Position numbers and translations under genes: made by a program. DNA of 64,000 nucleotides from Rhodopirellula sp. SM50 (GTDB taxonomy: Bacteria; Planctomycetota; Planctomycetia; Pirellulales; Pirellulaceae). Shown in pieces: positions 7,892-18,028 of the stretch (position 1 is the stretch's first letter; every line of letters begins with the position of its first letter). The DNA is taken from positions 62,001-126,000 of the forward strand of contig NZ_NTFY01000018.1 in NCBI RefSeq assembly GCF_002289565.1, in the 5' to 3' direction. A model generated the notes under the pieces. It worked only from the letters and a program-made list of their open reading frames with translations. It was not told the origin of the DNA and did no database searches.

Positions 7892-8491
7892 ATGACCGCC
7901 ACTGCGCTGCTCTTCGCTGATACCGCCGACGGATGGACACCGTGGCTGGAAACGACCGGCGTCATTCTGTTGGCGATCGGGTTGGTTCTTGGTTGCTTGG
8001 CGGCCTGGATCACGAACCTGATCGCGCTGCCGGGCAATTGGATCTGTGTGTTGTTGATCGCGTTGTACGCTTGGCTGGGACCGGCGACGGGGCGTTTGGC
8101 GATCGGTTACGGTCCGGTGTTGGCCGGATTTGGGATCGCATTGGTCGGCGAACTGTTTGAGTTTTTTGCCGGTGCCGCCGGCGCCAAGCGTGCCGGGGCG
8201 AGTCGTAAATCGACGCTGTATTCGATCATCGGATCGATGGCGGGCGCGATCACCGGCGCGGTCGTGGGTGTCCCCGTGCCGGTCGTCGGATCGGTCATTG
8301 CGGCGATTCTGTTTGGCGGGATCGGCGCGGCCGCCGGGGCGATGTACGGCGAGTGGTCCGACGGCAAGTCCTGGAAAGAAAACTGGTCGGTCGGACATTC
8401 GACTTTCTGGGGACGCACGTTCGGCACGCTCGGAAAAGTGGTTGCGGGACTGTTGATTGTGATCCTGGTCTTGGCCGCCGTCCTCGTTTAA
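7892..8491 (+). CDS. DUF456 family membrane protein
   Basis: Protein of 199 residues with about five membrane segments, the first at 22-45 (GVILLAIGLVLGCLAAWITN) and the last at the extreme C-terminus (VAGLLIVILVLAAVLV). The glycine-rich central helices (GSMAGAITGAVVGVPVPVVG and GAAAGAMYGE) and the ALPGNW motif after helix 1 are typical of DUF456. Function of the family is unknown. The TPR-methyltransferase gene begins 11 bases after its stop, so the two are probably cotranscribed. Confidence 0.85.
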   Translation: MTATALLFADTADGWTPWLETTGVILLAIGLVLGCLAAWITNLIALPGNWICVLLIALYAWLGPATGRLAIGYGPVLAGFGIALVGELFEFFAGAAGAKRAGASRKSTLYSIIGSMAGAITGAVVGVPVPVVGSVIAAILFGGIGAAAGAMYGEWSDGKSWKENWSVGHSTFWGRTFGTLGKVVAGLLIVILVLAAVLV

Positions 8492-8502
8492 CCCAGCCTG
8501 CT

Positions 8503-9684
8503 ATGCCTGAATCCAAACACGCGATTCTACAAACAGGTCTCGACCTGTTGTCGGCGGGGCGGTACCCAGACGCGATTGCGAGATTGCAGCAGGCCGTGCG
8601 GTTGTCGCCCCAATCAGCGGCAGCGTTTCGTGCCTTGGCCGAAGCACACCTCGGCTGCGGCGATCTGGATGAAGCACGCCGCTGCTGCGAACGATCAACC
8701 ACCCTTGATCCTTCGTTCGACCGAGCGTTTTACTTACTCGGGGTGATCTGTGCCCATGCTGGAGACCTCGACGACTCGATCGCTGCGTTTGAACGTGCCA
8801 TCGAGTTGCGTCCCAAGTATTTCGATGCTCTCCGCGGTTTGGCCGCCGTCGCCGGACGATCGGGTCAGCTGGCTCGGGCCTTGGAGTGTTATCGAGAGCT
8901 GATCGTGGCGGGAATCGATCACAGCGAGCTGCTGTTGGAATTTGCCGAGACGGCGGAGCGACACGGGGATCTCGATGACGCCATCACCGCGCGCAAGATT
9001 CTGTTCAAACGCGAGCCCGACAATCTTGAAAATCGTTTCAACTTGTCGTCACTGACCGGAAAGAATCCACCGCCGGCCACGCCGGCGACAATGGTCACCC
9101 AAACGTTCGATGATTACGCGGATAGGTTCGAGACCCACCTGGGGGCGCTGCAGTATTCAGGGCCCGAATTGCTGTACCGTGCGGTCAACCGTTGTGAATC
9201 GCGGAGCGACTTGCAGGTCCTGGATCTGGGGTGTGGCACGGGACTTTGCGGTCAACCGTTCCGGCAGATGGCAGGACAGTTGATCGGCGTCGATTTGTCA
9301 CCGCGGATGCTGGAGAAGGCCAAGGACAAGAACCTCTATGACGAGCTGCATTGTGCCGAGGTGCTGGATTTCTTGTCGCAGCAAGTCGAGTATGACTTGA
9401 TCATCGCCGCCGACGTGTTGATTTATTTCGGCGATTTGCAGCCGGTCTTCTCGGCGGCGCGCAGCCGAATCGGGAGCGGTGGCCATTTCGCATTCACGAT
9501 TGAATGCAGCGATTGCGATGACGTGGTCGTTTCACGGAACCATCGGTACCTCCACTCGCCGGGCTATGTTCGCAGCGTGATCGCCGAATCGGGTTGGCAG
9601 ATCGAGGTGTTCGACGAGTGCACGCTACGACAAGAGCACCACCAGGACATCGCCGGGATCGTGGCCGTGGTCGTTCGGCGCTGA
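8503..9684 (+). CDS. TPR-repeat class I SAM-dependent methyltransferase
   Basis: Protein of 393 residues. Residues about 5-190 form tetratricopeptide repeats (for example LLSAGRYPDAIARLQQAVRL and AFERAIELRPKYFDALRGLA). Residues about 230-393 form a Rossmann methyltransferase with motif I VLDLGCGTGLCG, motif II GVDLSPRMLEKA and motif IV YDLIIAADVLIYFGDL. The repeats probably recruit the substrate, and the C-terminal half transfers the methyl group from SAM. The ATG at 8503 was preferred to an upstream in-frame start lying inside the preceding DUF456 gene. Substrate unknown. Confidence 0.85.
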   Translation: MPESKHAILQTGLDLLSAGRYPDAIARLQQAVRLSPQSAAAFRALAEAHLGCGDLDEARRCCERSTTLDPSFDRAFYLLGVICAHAGDLDDSIAAFERAIELRPKYFDALRGLAAVAGRSGQLARALECYRELIVAGIDHSELLLEFAETAERHGDLDDAITARKILFKREPDNLENRFNLSSLTGKNPPPATPATMVTQTFDDYADRFETHLGALQYSGPELLYRAVNRCESRSDLQVLDLGCGTGLCGQPFRQMAGQLIGVDLSPRMLEKAKDKNLYDELHCAEVLDFLSQQVEYDLIIAADVLIYFGDLQPVFSAARSRIGSGGHFAFTIECSDCDDVVVSRNHRYLHSPGYVRSVIAESGWQIEVFDECTLRQEHHQDIAGIVAVVVRR

Positions 9685-9754
9685 GCGCGTAGGTCACGCT
9701 GTACGTGACAGCAGGCATGCACAGCATGCCCTACCGGTTCAGCAAGAAAGTGGC

Positions 9755-9810
9755 GTAAGCTTCCAGCTTGCGTTTGTCGAGTGAAACGAGACGGCAAGCT
9801 GGAAGCTTAC
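9755..9810. repeat. Perfect 17-bp inverted repeat (GCTTCCAGCTTGC family)
   Basis: GTAAGCTTCCAGCTTGC at 9755-9771 pairs perfectly with its complement at 9794-9810 across a 22-base loop. It lies between the stop codons of two converging genes (methyltransferase and atpC), so it could act as a terminator for either strand. Related half copies are at about 7197-7225, 7788-7810, 48611-48632 and 48777-48800. Confidence 0.9.
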
Positions 9811-9835
9811 CCCACTTTTCGTCCTGGACAAAGCA

Positions 9836-10222
9836 CTAGCGTGCCGAGCGAAGTTGTCCGCGGGCGCGTCGGACGGCGGTGTCCTTCAGTTGCGCCAACT
9901 CGGGTGTCGAAGCCGGCATCTCTTGAGCGACTTCGAGCGCCTCCTCGGCTTTGCCGACATCGAGCAGGTCGACGGAGATCGAGCGTGACGTCAGCAAGCT
10001 GACGACGTTGCCTTCGACCTGGGCGAAGCCGCCGTCGACGAAGTACCGCTGCGGACCCGCCGCGGTAGCCAGATGAAGCGTGCCGAAACCCAACCGACCG
10101 ATCATCGGGGCGCGTCCGGGCAGGATGCCGACAGATCCGTCGTACATAGGCAGCGTCACCGAATCGGCTTCGCAATCCACTTCGGTGCGTTCGGGTGTGA
10201 CTACGATGCAGCGTATCGCCAT
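9836..10222 (-). CDS. atpC: ATP synthase F1 epsilon subunit
   Basis: Protein of 128 residues that couples the rotor stalk to the catalytic head and can inhibit ATP hydrolysis. The N-terminal beta-sandwich is clear: IRCIVVTPERTEV, then the conserved MYDGSVGILPGRAPMIGRLG and YFVDGGFAQVEGNVVSLL. The C-terminal helical part (about 90-128) is short, with TPELAQLKDTAVRRARGQ. It is the last gene of the operon, 3 bases after the atpD stop. Confidence 0.95.
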   Translation of the reverse strand: MAIRCIVVTPERTEVDCEADSVTLPMYDGSVGILPGRAPMIGRLGFGTLHLATAAGPQRYFVDGGFAQVEGNVVSLLTSRSISVDLLDVGKAEEALEVAQEMPASTPELAQLKDTAVRRARGQLRSAR

Positions 10223-10225
10223 GGC

Positions 10226-11728
<1,503 letters not shown>

Positions 11729-11746
11729 TCACCAGAGTGTGTGGGA

Positions 11747-12631
11747 TTAACCTTCCAAAGCTTCGACGCCGCCGATGATCTCCATGATCTCGCCGGTGAT
11801 CTGGCTCTGTCGGGCCCGGTTGTAAGTCATCGAGAGTTGTTTGATCATGTCGCCGGCGTTCTCGGTGGCGCCCTTCATGGCGATCATCCGTGCGACCTGT
11901 TCGCTGACCGCGGCGTCCAAGAAACACTTGAACAGGCGGACTTTAAAACTGGTCGGCACGACTTCTTCGAGAATGCTTTCCGCCGAGGGCAGGAATTCGT
12001 ATTCGACGTTGGTGCCGCCGGCATCGTCTTGATCGGTGTCATCGCCGAGCGAACCGAGCGGCAGCAGCGTTTCGACCGTGGCGATTTGCTTGGACGTGCT
12101 GATGAACTTGGTGTAGATCACGTCCAGCCGGTCCAGCTCGCCGGTGATGTACCGGGAAAGGTACGATTCGGCGATTTTTTCGACCTCGGCGTAGGCCGGT
12201 TGGTCTTCGAAATTGAGGTGTTTTTCGTCGATTGTGACGCCTCGGAATGCGAGCCCGTCGACGCCTCGTTTTCCGCTGACGTCGACATCAACGTTCGGCA
12301 ACGATTCCTTCATTTCTCTGATCCGCGGCATCGCTTCACGCAAAATCGAGGCGTTGTATCCGCCGCACAGGCCGCGGTTGCTGGTCAGCACCAGGACGCG
12401 TGCGTTCTTGATTTCGTCACGTTGCTCGAGCAACGGATGCTGGACATCCAGGCCGGCGGCAGCGAGACGCCCGACGATCCGGGTGATCTGTTCGGTGTAG
12501 GCGGTCGCGGCTTGGGCCCGGTCCATCGCTTTCTTGTACCGCGCCGTCGCGATCAGCTCCATCGTCCGCGTGATCTTGCGGATGTTGCGGATCGACTTGC
12601 GTCGTTTATCAAGCGCTCTTGCGTTGGCCAT
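11747..12631 (-). CDS. atpG: ATP synthase F1 gamma subunit
   Basis: Central rotor shaft of 294 residues. The N-terminal coiled-coil helix starts ANARALDKRRKSIRNIRKIT with MELIATARYKKA, and the C-terminal helix contains GATENAGDMIKQLSMTYNRA, both hallmarks of gamma. The middle Rossmann-like domain has VLVLTSNRGLCGGYN. The insertion around residues 185-205 (SLGDDTDQDDAGGTNVEYEF) is acidic and lengthens the middle domain slightly. It lies between atpA (40-base gap) and atpD (72-base gap). Confidence 0.97.
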   Translation of the reverse strand: MANARALDKRRKSIRNIRKITRTMELIATARYKKAMDRAQAATAYTEQITRIVGRLAAAGLDVQHPLLEQRDEIKNARVLVLTSNRGLCGGYNASILREAMPRIREMKESLPNVDVDVSGKRGVDGLAFRGVTIDEKHLNFEDQPAYAEVEKIAESYLSRYITGELDRLDVIYTKFISTSKQIATVETLLPLGSLGDDTDQDDAGGTNVEYEFLPSAESILEEVVPTSFKVRLFKCFLDAAVSEQVARMIAMKGATENAGDMIKQLSMTYNRARQSQITGEIMEIIGGVEALEG

Positions 12632-12671
12632 GAATCGTTAAACGGTGACGGAATAGGTTCAGTGAATGAGA

Positions 12672-14186
12672 TCAGGCGGTCGGCGTGTAACCGGCCTTGA
12701 ACTCTTTGATGGCAGTTTCCAGCGTATTGACGACGTCGTCGGTCAAATCGCCTTGTTCCATCAACGAATCGAGCAACGAAGCGTGCTTGTCGTTGATGTA
12801 CTGCAAGAAGTCCTTTTCCCATTGTTGGACGGTCTTGATGTCAACATCGTCCAGGTGACCCTTGGTGCCGGCGTACAAGCTGACGACCTGTTCGGCGACC
12901 GAAAGCGGTTGGTACTGGGGTTGCTTGAGCAGTTCGACCATCCGGTAACCACGATCCAACTGGGCTTGGGTGGCCGGGTCGAGGTCGGTGCCCAACTGGG
13001 CGAACGCTTCCAAGGCCCGGAACGCCGCGAGGTCCAATCGCAAACCGCCGGCGACCTTCTTCATCGCCTTGATCTGGGCCGCACCACCGACGCGTGAGAC
13101 CGAAATCCCGGGGTTCATCGCCGGGCGAACGCCGGAGAAGAACAGGTCGGGCTGGACGTAGATCTGGCCATCGGTGATCGAAATCACGTTGGTCGGGATG
13201 TACGCCGACACCTCGCCTTCGAGCGTTTCGATGATCGGCAAACTGGTGATCGAGCCACCGCCGAGTTCGTCGGACAGCTTGGAGGAGCGTTCCAGCAGAC
13301 GGCTGTGACAGTAGAACACGTCACCGGGGAATGCTTCGCGGCCCGGCGGGCGACGCATCAACAGACTCATTTGACGATAGGCAACCGCTTGCTTGCTCAA
13401 ATCGTCATAAACGATCAGGGCATGGCCGCCGTTGAACATGAAGTGTTCGGCCATCGCGGTCCCGGCGTAGGGCGCGACGTATTGCAGCGGGGCGGGGGAA
13501 CTGGCCCCGGCGACGACCACCGTCGTGTATTCCATCGCACCGTATTTTTCCAACACGTCGACGACGCCGGCGACCGAGCTGTCCTTTTGGCCGATGGCGA
13601 CGTAGAAACATTTCACGTCTTGACCCTTTTGGTTCAAGATCGCGTCGATGGCGATCGCGGTCTTACCGGTTTTACGGTCGCCGATGATCAGCTCCCGTTG
13701 ACCGCGACCGATCGGCGTCATCGCGTCGATCGCTTTGATGCCGGTTTGCATCGGCTGGGTCACCGGTTGCCGTTCGGCGACACCGGTTGCGATGATTTCC
13801 ACCGGGCGGGTGACGTCCGATTGCACGGGGCCTTTGCCGTCGAGCGGGTTGCCGAGCGGGTCGAGGACGCGTCCGATGACCGCATCGCCGGCCGGCACGC
13901 TCAACAGCGTGCCCAACGCTTTGACCTCGTCGCCTTCCTGAATCGTCAGGTAGTCACCGAGAATAATCACCCCGACGCTGTTCTCTTCCAGGTTGAACGC
14001 CAGGCCGATCGCACCGTTGGGGAACTCCACCATCTCCCCGGCCATCACACCGGACAGACCATACACACGCGCGATCCCGTCACCGACTTCCAGGACGGTA
14101 CCGACTTCGCGGACGTCGATCTTGCTGTCGAAGTTTTCGATCTCCTGTTGCAAGACCGATGCGATTTCATCGCTGCTAAATTTCAT
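12672..14186 (-). CDS. atpA: ATP synthase F1 alpha subunit
   Basis: Non-catalytic nucleotide-binding subunit of 504 residues, the usual length. Walker A is GDRKTGKTA (GDRQTGKT in most bacteria). Other landmarks are [15 protein letters not shown], the [20 protein letters not shown] region and [20 protein letters not shown]. The N-terminus [16 protein letters not shown] is the segment that binds the delta subunit. The start ATG follows an 86-base gap after atpH. Confidence 0.98.
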   Translation of the reverse strand: MKFSSDEIASVLQQEIENFDSKIDVREVGTVLEVGDGIARVYGLSGVMAGEMVEFPNGAIGLAFNLEENSVGVIILGDYLTIQEGDEVKALGTLLSVPAGDAVIGRVLDPLGNPLDGKGPVQSDVTRPVEIIATGVAERQPVTQPMQTGIKAIDAMTPIGRGQRELIIGDRKTGKTAIAIDAILNQKGQDVKCFYVAIGQKDSSVAGVVDVLEKYGAMEYTTVVVAGASSPAPLQYVAPYAGTAMAEHFMFNGGHALIVYDDLSKQAVAYRQMSLLMRRPPGREAFPGDVFYCHSRLLERSSKLSDELGGGSITSLPIIETLEGEVSAYIPTNVISITDGQIYVQPDLFFSGVRPAMNPGISVSRVGGAAQIKAMKKVAGGLRLDLAAFRALEAFAQLGTDLDPATQAQLDRGYRMVELLKQPQYQPLSVAEQVVSLYAGTKGHLDDVDIKTVQQWEKDFLQYINDKHASLLDSLMEQGDLTDDVVNTLETAIKEFKAGYTPTA

Positions 14187-14272
14187 GGCAATCTAATGCG
14201 TCAGAGTGTTTGTGGTTTTGATAGGTCGATTGTGGAAGCGGGGCCTGATCAGGCGGAGGCTGCTTCCGATTG

Positions 14273-14911
14273 TTATTGGGTCAATTGATCGAATTTCTCA
14301 GCGATCTTCGCCGAAAATCCCTCGCTGGCTCGTTTGGCGATGCCATTCAAGCGATTGGCGACGGAATTGTCGAAAACCGTATCTCCGATTCGGATCACCA
14401 TGCCGCCGATCAAGTCGGCGTCGACGACTTCCTGAAGTCGAACTTTCTTTCCCGTTGCGGTCCCCAGCTTTTCGCTGATCGACGCACGCAGGCCGTCGTC
14501 CAGCGGGACGGCGGTGCTGACTTTCGCAAGCACTTGGCCGCTCATCTCGTCAAACAGCGTCAACACGCCCTCGCGAACCGCCGCGACATGGGCGAGCCGA
14601 CCACGCGACGCCATCACCTTCAAGAACGTCAGCAACAGCGGATCGAAATCACCGCCGAAGACTCGGTCGATGACCCGTTGCTTTTCGTGAAGATCGATTC
14701 GCGGCGAAGCAAACGCGGCGGCAAGCGGAGGACTCTTGCGCAGGTACTGGTCGACCACCTGGTTGAGTTGGTCGACGATCTGGTCGGTCCGCCCCGCTTT
14801 CTGGGCGGCAGCCAGGAGAGCCTGCGCGTAGGTCTTCCCCAGTTGCTCGGCTCCGGTGTCCAGCACCGTTTCATGTTTTACGTCGTCGGGAGTATCCATC
14901 GCTAATTCCAA
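14273..14911 (-). CDS. atpH: ATP synthase F1 delta subunit
   Basis: Peripheral-stalk connector of 212 residues, about 30 longer than the E. coli protein because of an N-terminal extension (first ~25 residues, acidic). The body has YAQALLAAAQKAGRTDQIVD, the central FLKVMASRGRLAHV motif and the C-terminal DADLIGGMVIRIGDTVFDNS, which is the family signature. An alternative start four codons downstream (second Met) is equally possible. It lies 21 bases after atpF. Confidence 0.95.
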   Translation of the reverse strand: MELAMDTPDDVKHETVLDTGAEQLGKTYAQALLAAAQKAGRTDQIVDQLNQVVDQYLRKSPPLAAAFASPRIDLHEKQRVIDRVFGGDFDPLLLTFLKVMASRGRLAHVAAVREGVLTLFDEMSGQVLAKVSTAVPLDDGLRASISEKLGTATGKKVRLQEVVDADLIGGMVIRIGDTVFDNSVANRLNGIAKRASEGFSAKIAEKFDQLTQ

Positions 14912-14932
14912 AGGTGTTTCACCTGGCTCGGA

Positions 14933-15583
14933 TCAGTTGTTGCTCGGGACTTGCTCGAGCGCTTTCTTGATCAACTCGGCGTGATCCTCGGGGTTCAGTT
15001 CACGTCCGACGACCTGTTTGGCGACTCCCATGGCCAGCACGGAGGTTTGGCTGGCGATTTCGGCCAGCGCCACCTTCTTGGCCGTTTCGATGTCGGCCAG
15101 GGCACGCTCGGCTTGCCGCTGCGCGTCTGCTTTGGCTTCGTCGACAATTTTTGTCGCGTTCGCCTGGGCGTCACGTCGCGCGTCGGCCAGGATCGTTTGC
15201 GCCTCGTTGGCCACCTCCTGCACCTTCTTCTTGTACTCGGCCAGGGTGGCTTCCGCCTTTCGGTTGGATGCCTGCGCCTGCTCCAGATCACCGGCGATCT
15301 TTTCCTCGCGAGCCTTCAAGCCGCCCAGAATGACCGGCCAGACGAACTTCGCGAGCACCGCAAAGGTCCCCAGGAAGATCGCCAGATTGATGACCGCCGC
15401 CCCGGGATCGAACGACAGAATGGGCGGCAGTGTTTCGTGCGCACCGTCACCATCGACCTCGCCTTCGGGCGATTCCGCAACGACCTCGTCGGCTTGCACC
15501 GACATCGGGGACAGCGCCACGGGCGGGCCCACGGCAACAAAGCAAACGGCGATAGCCATCAAGGCAAAACGCATATACGACAT
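14933..15583 (-). CDS. atpF: ATP synthase Fo b subunit with N-terminal signal-like extension
   Basis: Peripheral stalk subunit of 216 residues. The expected membrane helix (AAVINLAIFLGTFAVLAKFV) is at about 60-80, followed by a long charged coiled coil (REEKIAGDLEQAQASNRKAE onward) that reaches delta. Unusually, it is preceded by a further hydrophobic helix (MRFALMAIAVCFVAVGPPVA) ending in a signal-peptidase-like VQA-DE site and an acidic linker. This makes it about 60 residues longer than the E. coli subunit. The ATG at 15583 was chosen as the first Met after which signal-like sequence begins; the frame is open 17 codons further up. Confidence 0.93.
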   Translation of the reverse strand: MSYMRFALMAIAVCFVAVGPPVALSPMSVQADEVVAESPEGEVDGDGAHETLPPILSFDPGAAVINLAIFLGTFAVLAKFVWPVILGGLKAREEKIAGDLEQAQASNRKAEATLAEYKKKVQEVANEAQTILADARRDAQANATKIVDEAKADAQRQAERALADIETAKKVALAEIASQTSVLAMGVAKQVVGRELNPEDHAELIKKALEQVPSNN

Positions 15584-15702
15584 CAAATTACCTAAGGGTG
15601 GGCAACCGGAATCGGAGTGCCGCCTCGGCTTCACTGCCGCGAAAGCGAGGCGACCGACCGAAACACGCGGCCGATCTCTCTAGTTGTTACAGTTCGTGCG
15701 AA

Positions 15703-15948
15703 CTACAGCAGGTACATCAAAATCAACGCGATCACGGTCACACCTTCGATCAGTGCGGCCGAAATCAGCATCTGCGTGCTGATCGTTCCGCTTGCTTCGG
15801 GTTGACGGGCGATCGCTTCGACGGCGCCGCCACCGATACGACCGATGCCCCAGCCGGCACCCAAAATCACGAGGCCGATGCCGATACCGACACCCATCTT
15901 GCCAAATTCTGCAGCCTCTTGAGCCAGCATCATTGCGAATTCAAACAT
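15703..15948 (-). CDS. atpE: ATP synthase Fo c subunit
   Basis: Proteolipid of 81 residues that forms the rotor ring. It has two helices with a polar loop RQPEA: the first is glycine-rich (GIGIGLVILGAGWGIGRIGG), and the second (MLISAALIEGVTVIALILMY) carries the ion-binding Glu in LIEG. The residue after this Glu is Gly rather than the Ser/Thr typical of sodium-binding rings, which points to protons. The ATG at 15948 has an AGGAG ribosome-binding site upstream, so the longer in-frame start is rejected. Confidence 0.96.
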   Translation of the reverse strand: MFEFAMMLAQEAAEFGKMGVGIGIGLVILGAGWGIGRIGGGAVEAIARQPEASGTISTQMLISAALIEGVTVIALILMYLL

Positions 15949-16042
15949 CTCAGGTTCGCTCCTAGAATTCTCTCGTCGCCCGTCTTTCTCGCAAAGGAAC
16001 GGACGCACAAAAAAGGGGAAAGGTCAAAGGGTTAGTCATTCG

Positions 16043-17086
16043 TTACGCATCGGCCAATCCGGCCAGCCGCGACGGTTCAATCAACTTATCCAGATCCATC
16101 TGCGATTCATCGCTAAACGGATCGTGTTCGTGTTCATGGCCGTGGTCGCCATGGTGTGCCGCAACGGTCGAGATGAACAGGACCGTCAGGAAGGTGAAAA
16201 TGAAGGCCTGGAGCATGCAGATGAACAGCTCCAGCAACGTCAGCACGATGCAGCCGATGACCACCGCGATGCCGACGCCATAGCCCAGCAGGTGAGACAC
16301 CGAAGCGGCCGTAAACACCAGCCCGACGATCGCCGCGACGACCAGGTGTCCCGCCATCATGGTCCCGAAAAGCCGCATCGCAAGGACGACGCACTTGATC
16401 AGCAAGCCCAGCCACTCCAGCACATAGAGTGGCAATCCGATGCCGAAGGACATCGCTTTGGGGCCGTCCCAGCCGATCGGATTGAAGTGGGAGAAAAACG
16501 CTTTGGCACCGGTCTCTCGGATCCCGATGAACAAGATCGCGACAAAACTGCAAATCGCCAACATCGCGTTAAGTGACAGGTTGCCCGTCGCCGTGCCGCC
16601 GAAATGGCCGTAGTGGCTCGCGTGGTCGCTCCAAATCAGCCCGGCCATGTGCAGGCCGCTGCCGAACGGGATCAAACCCAGCACGTTGGAGAACAGGATG
16701 AAAAAGAACACCGTCCAAATGTACGGAATGTATTTGTCGGTCAACTCGTGCAGGTTCGGCCGGGCCACCTCATCTCGGATGAACCAACAGACCGTCTCGA
16801 ACAACTGCGCCAGGCGACCCTTGGTCTGGTAGGCTTGCAGCCCTTCACCCTTGACGCGAATCTTCGCTGCGACGTAGCTGAAAACCAGCATCACCACGAT
16901 CGCCGTGACGGCGGTCATCATCAAATGATTGGTGACGTAAAAACTGTATTGGCCGTCCTTGATGAACAACGCCGGAATGTTCGTCTCCGGACCACCCACG
17001 TTCACGGTAAACAGCGGCTCGTGGTGCAACGGGTGGGGCACGACGTGCGACAGTGGATCATCGGCAGATGCGAATAACAGATTCAT
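16043..17086 (-). CDS. atpB: ATP synthase Fo a subunit with His-rich C-terminal tail
   Basis: Membrane stator subunit of 347 residues forming the ion half-channels. The essential Arg is in VVLAMRLFGTMMAGHLVVA; the last helices contain LLELFICMLQAFIFTFLTVL. After the final helix is a tail of about 45 residues beginning TVAAHHGDHGHEHEHDPFSD, which most homologues lack. The ATG at 17086 is preferred because the preceding 36 codons are low-complexity arginine-rich sequence without homology character. It is followed by atpE with a 94-base gap. Confidence 0.96.
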   Translation of the reverse strand: MNLLFASADDPLSHVVPHPLHHEPLFTVNVGGPETNIPALFIKDGQYSFYVTNHLMMTAVTAIVVMLVFSYVAAKIRVKGEGLQAYQTKGRLAQLFETVCWFIRDEVARPNLHELTDKYIPYIWTVFFFILFSNVLGLIPFGSGLHMAGLIWSDHASHYGHFGGTATGNLSLNAMLAICSFVAILFIGIRETGAKAFFSHFNPIGWDGPKAMSFGIGLPLYVLEWLGLLIKCVVLAMRLFGTMMAGHLVVAAIVGLVFTAASVSHLLGYGVGIAVVIGCIVLTLLELFICMLQAFIFTFLTVLFISTVAAHHGDHGHEHEHDPFSDESQMDLDKLIEPSRLAGLADA

Positions 17087-17106
17087 TGATTTGAATGCTT
17101 GGCTAT

Positions 17107-17571
17107 TTAGCTTCTTGTGGTGGCCGCTCGGTCTCGGCGTGGCAACAGCAGCGCCAGGGCGACGACGTCGATCGAAGTCAGGTAGACATACCACGCGAGA
17201 ATCATTCCCGCGATTTCCTTCTTGGCGGCGGGCAAGTGATAACTACACAGACCAAGGAGTGCAACAGTGCCAAACAACCGAATTATCACTCCGGCAGAAA
17301 AACCGAACGTGATTCGTGCCGGCGACTCGTCTCGGCTTGGCAATATCTCCGTCGCAACCCCGGGCAATCCGCCGGCAACAGCGACTCCGCCACTGCCCAG
17401 GCCGATCGCCACCAGCAAGGACGCATTGGCCGTCAGCATGCCGCTGGCAACGAGCGCCCAACTCGCCAGCATCCCGATCGCCCACGCGATCGCAATCGCA
17501 ACGAGACAGCACAGGTAAGGCCGGCAGCTGACCATGGTGGCATTCAGGATGGGAGTGCGGAGGGTGGTCAA
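17107..17571 (-). CDS. AtpI-like ATP synthase membrane protein
   Basis: Protein of 154 residues with about four hydrophobic segments (VAIAIAWAIGMLASWALVAS, then a glycine-rich one, then ITFGFSAGVIIRLFGTVALL and AGMILAWYVYLTSIDVVALA). It sits 20 bases upstream of atpB in the operon, where atpI lies in many bacteria. AtpI-type proteins assist assembly of the c-ring or ion uptake. The sequence is too divergent to name with confidence. The next in-frame ATG, 12 codons downstream (MVSCRPYL), could also be the start. Confidence 0.75.
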   Translation of the reverse strand: MTTLRTPILNATMVSCRPYLCCLVAIAIAWAIGMLASWALVASGMLTANASLLVAIGLGSGGVAVAGGLPGVATEILPSRDESPARITFGFSAGVIIRLFGTVALLGLCSYHLPAAKKEIAGMILAWYVYLTSIDVVALALLLPRRDRAATTRS

Positions 17572-17661
17572 CGGATTATCGGTGGATTATCGGTCCGACG
17601 GCGTCGGAGTTGGTAGGGGCATGGATGATGGGGTTCAGGCCGCCGTGGCGGAAGTCGTCCT

Positions 17662-18006
17662 TCAATCGTGCGGCGGTTTCGCGTCAGGCTTGTCGTCGCT
17701 CGGCTGGCTTTGCTCGATCTGTCGTTGCCGGTTCGAAATCGAAGTCGCCAAACGGATGAATCGAATCATGCCAAGGGTGAAGCCGAGTAGTCCGCCGATG
17801 GCCGAGCAGATCGGGCGGGCCGATTGCAGGTGGCGGTCGATCGCAGCGCCAATGGCACCAAACACGATCGTGATGAAGGCGAGCTCCAGGCCGGCGCCGG
17901 ACAGGCGGATCCAAACCGGAGGCCGGCCCAATGCAGTGCCGGGCACTTCGCCGGTGGCGTCTCGCCGCCGGTCGGGTCGCTGTGGCGACCGATCGTGTTG
18001 CGGCAT
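17662..18006 (-). CDS. AtpZ/AtpI-family protein
   Basis: Protein of 114 residues with two membrane segments forming a hairpin: GLELAFITIVFGAIGAAIDR and a second containing SAIGGLLGFTLGMIRFI. The spacing, and the polar loop DRHLQSARP between them, match the AtpZ/AtpI (F1Fo-associated) family. Together with the following gene it gives the operon two small membrane proteins ahead of atpB. The N-terminus is Arg/Pro-rich. It probably helps magnesium or assembly functions of Fo, by family analogy only. Confidence 0.8.
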   Translation of the reverse strand: MPQHDRSPQRPDRRRDATGEVPGTALGRPPVWIRLSGAGLELAFITIVFGAIGAAIDRHLQSARPICSAIGGLLGFTLGMIRFIRLATSISNRQRQIEQSQPSDDKPDAKPPHD

Positions 18007-18028
18007 TGTGCACCTTTGTTCAGTGTTC

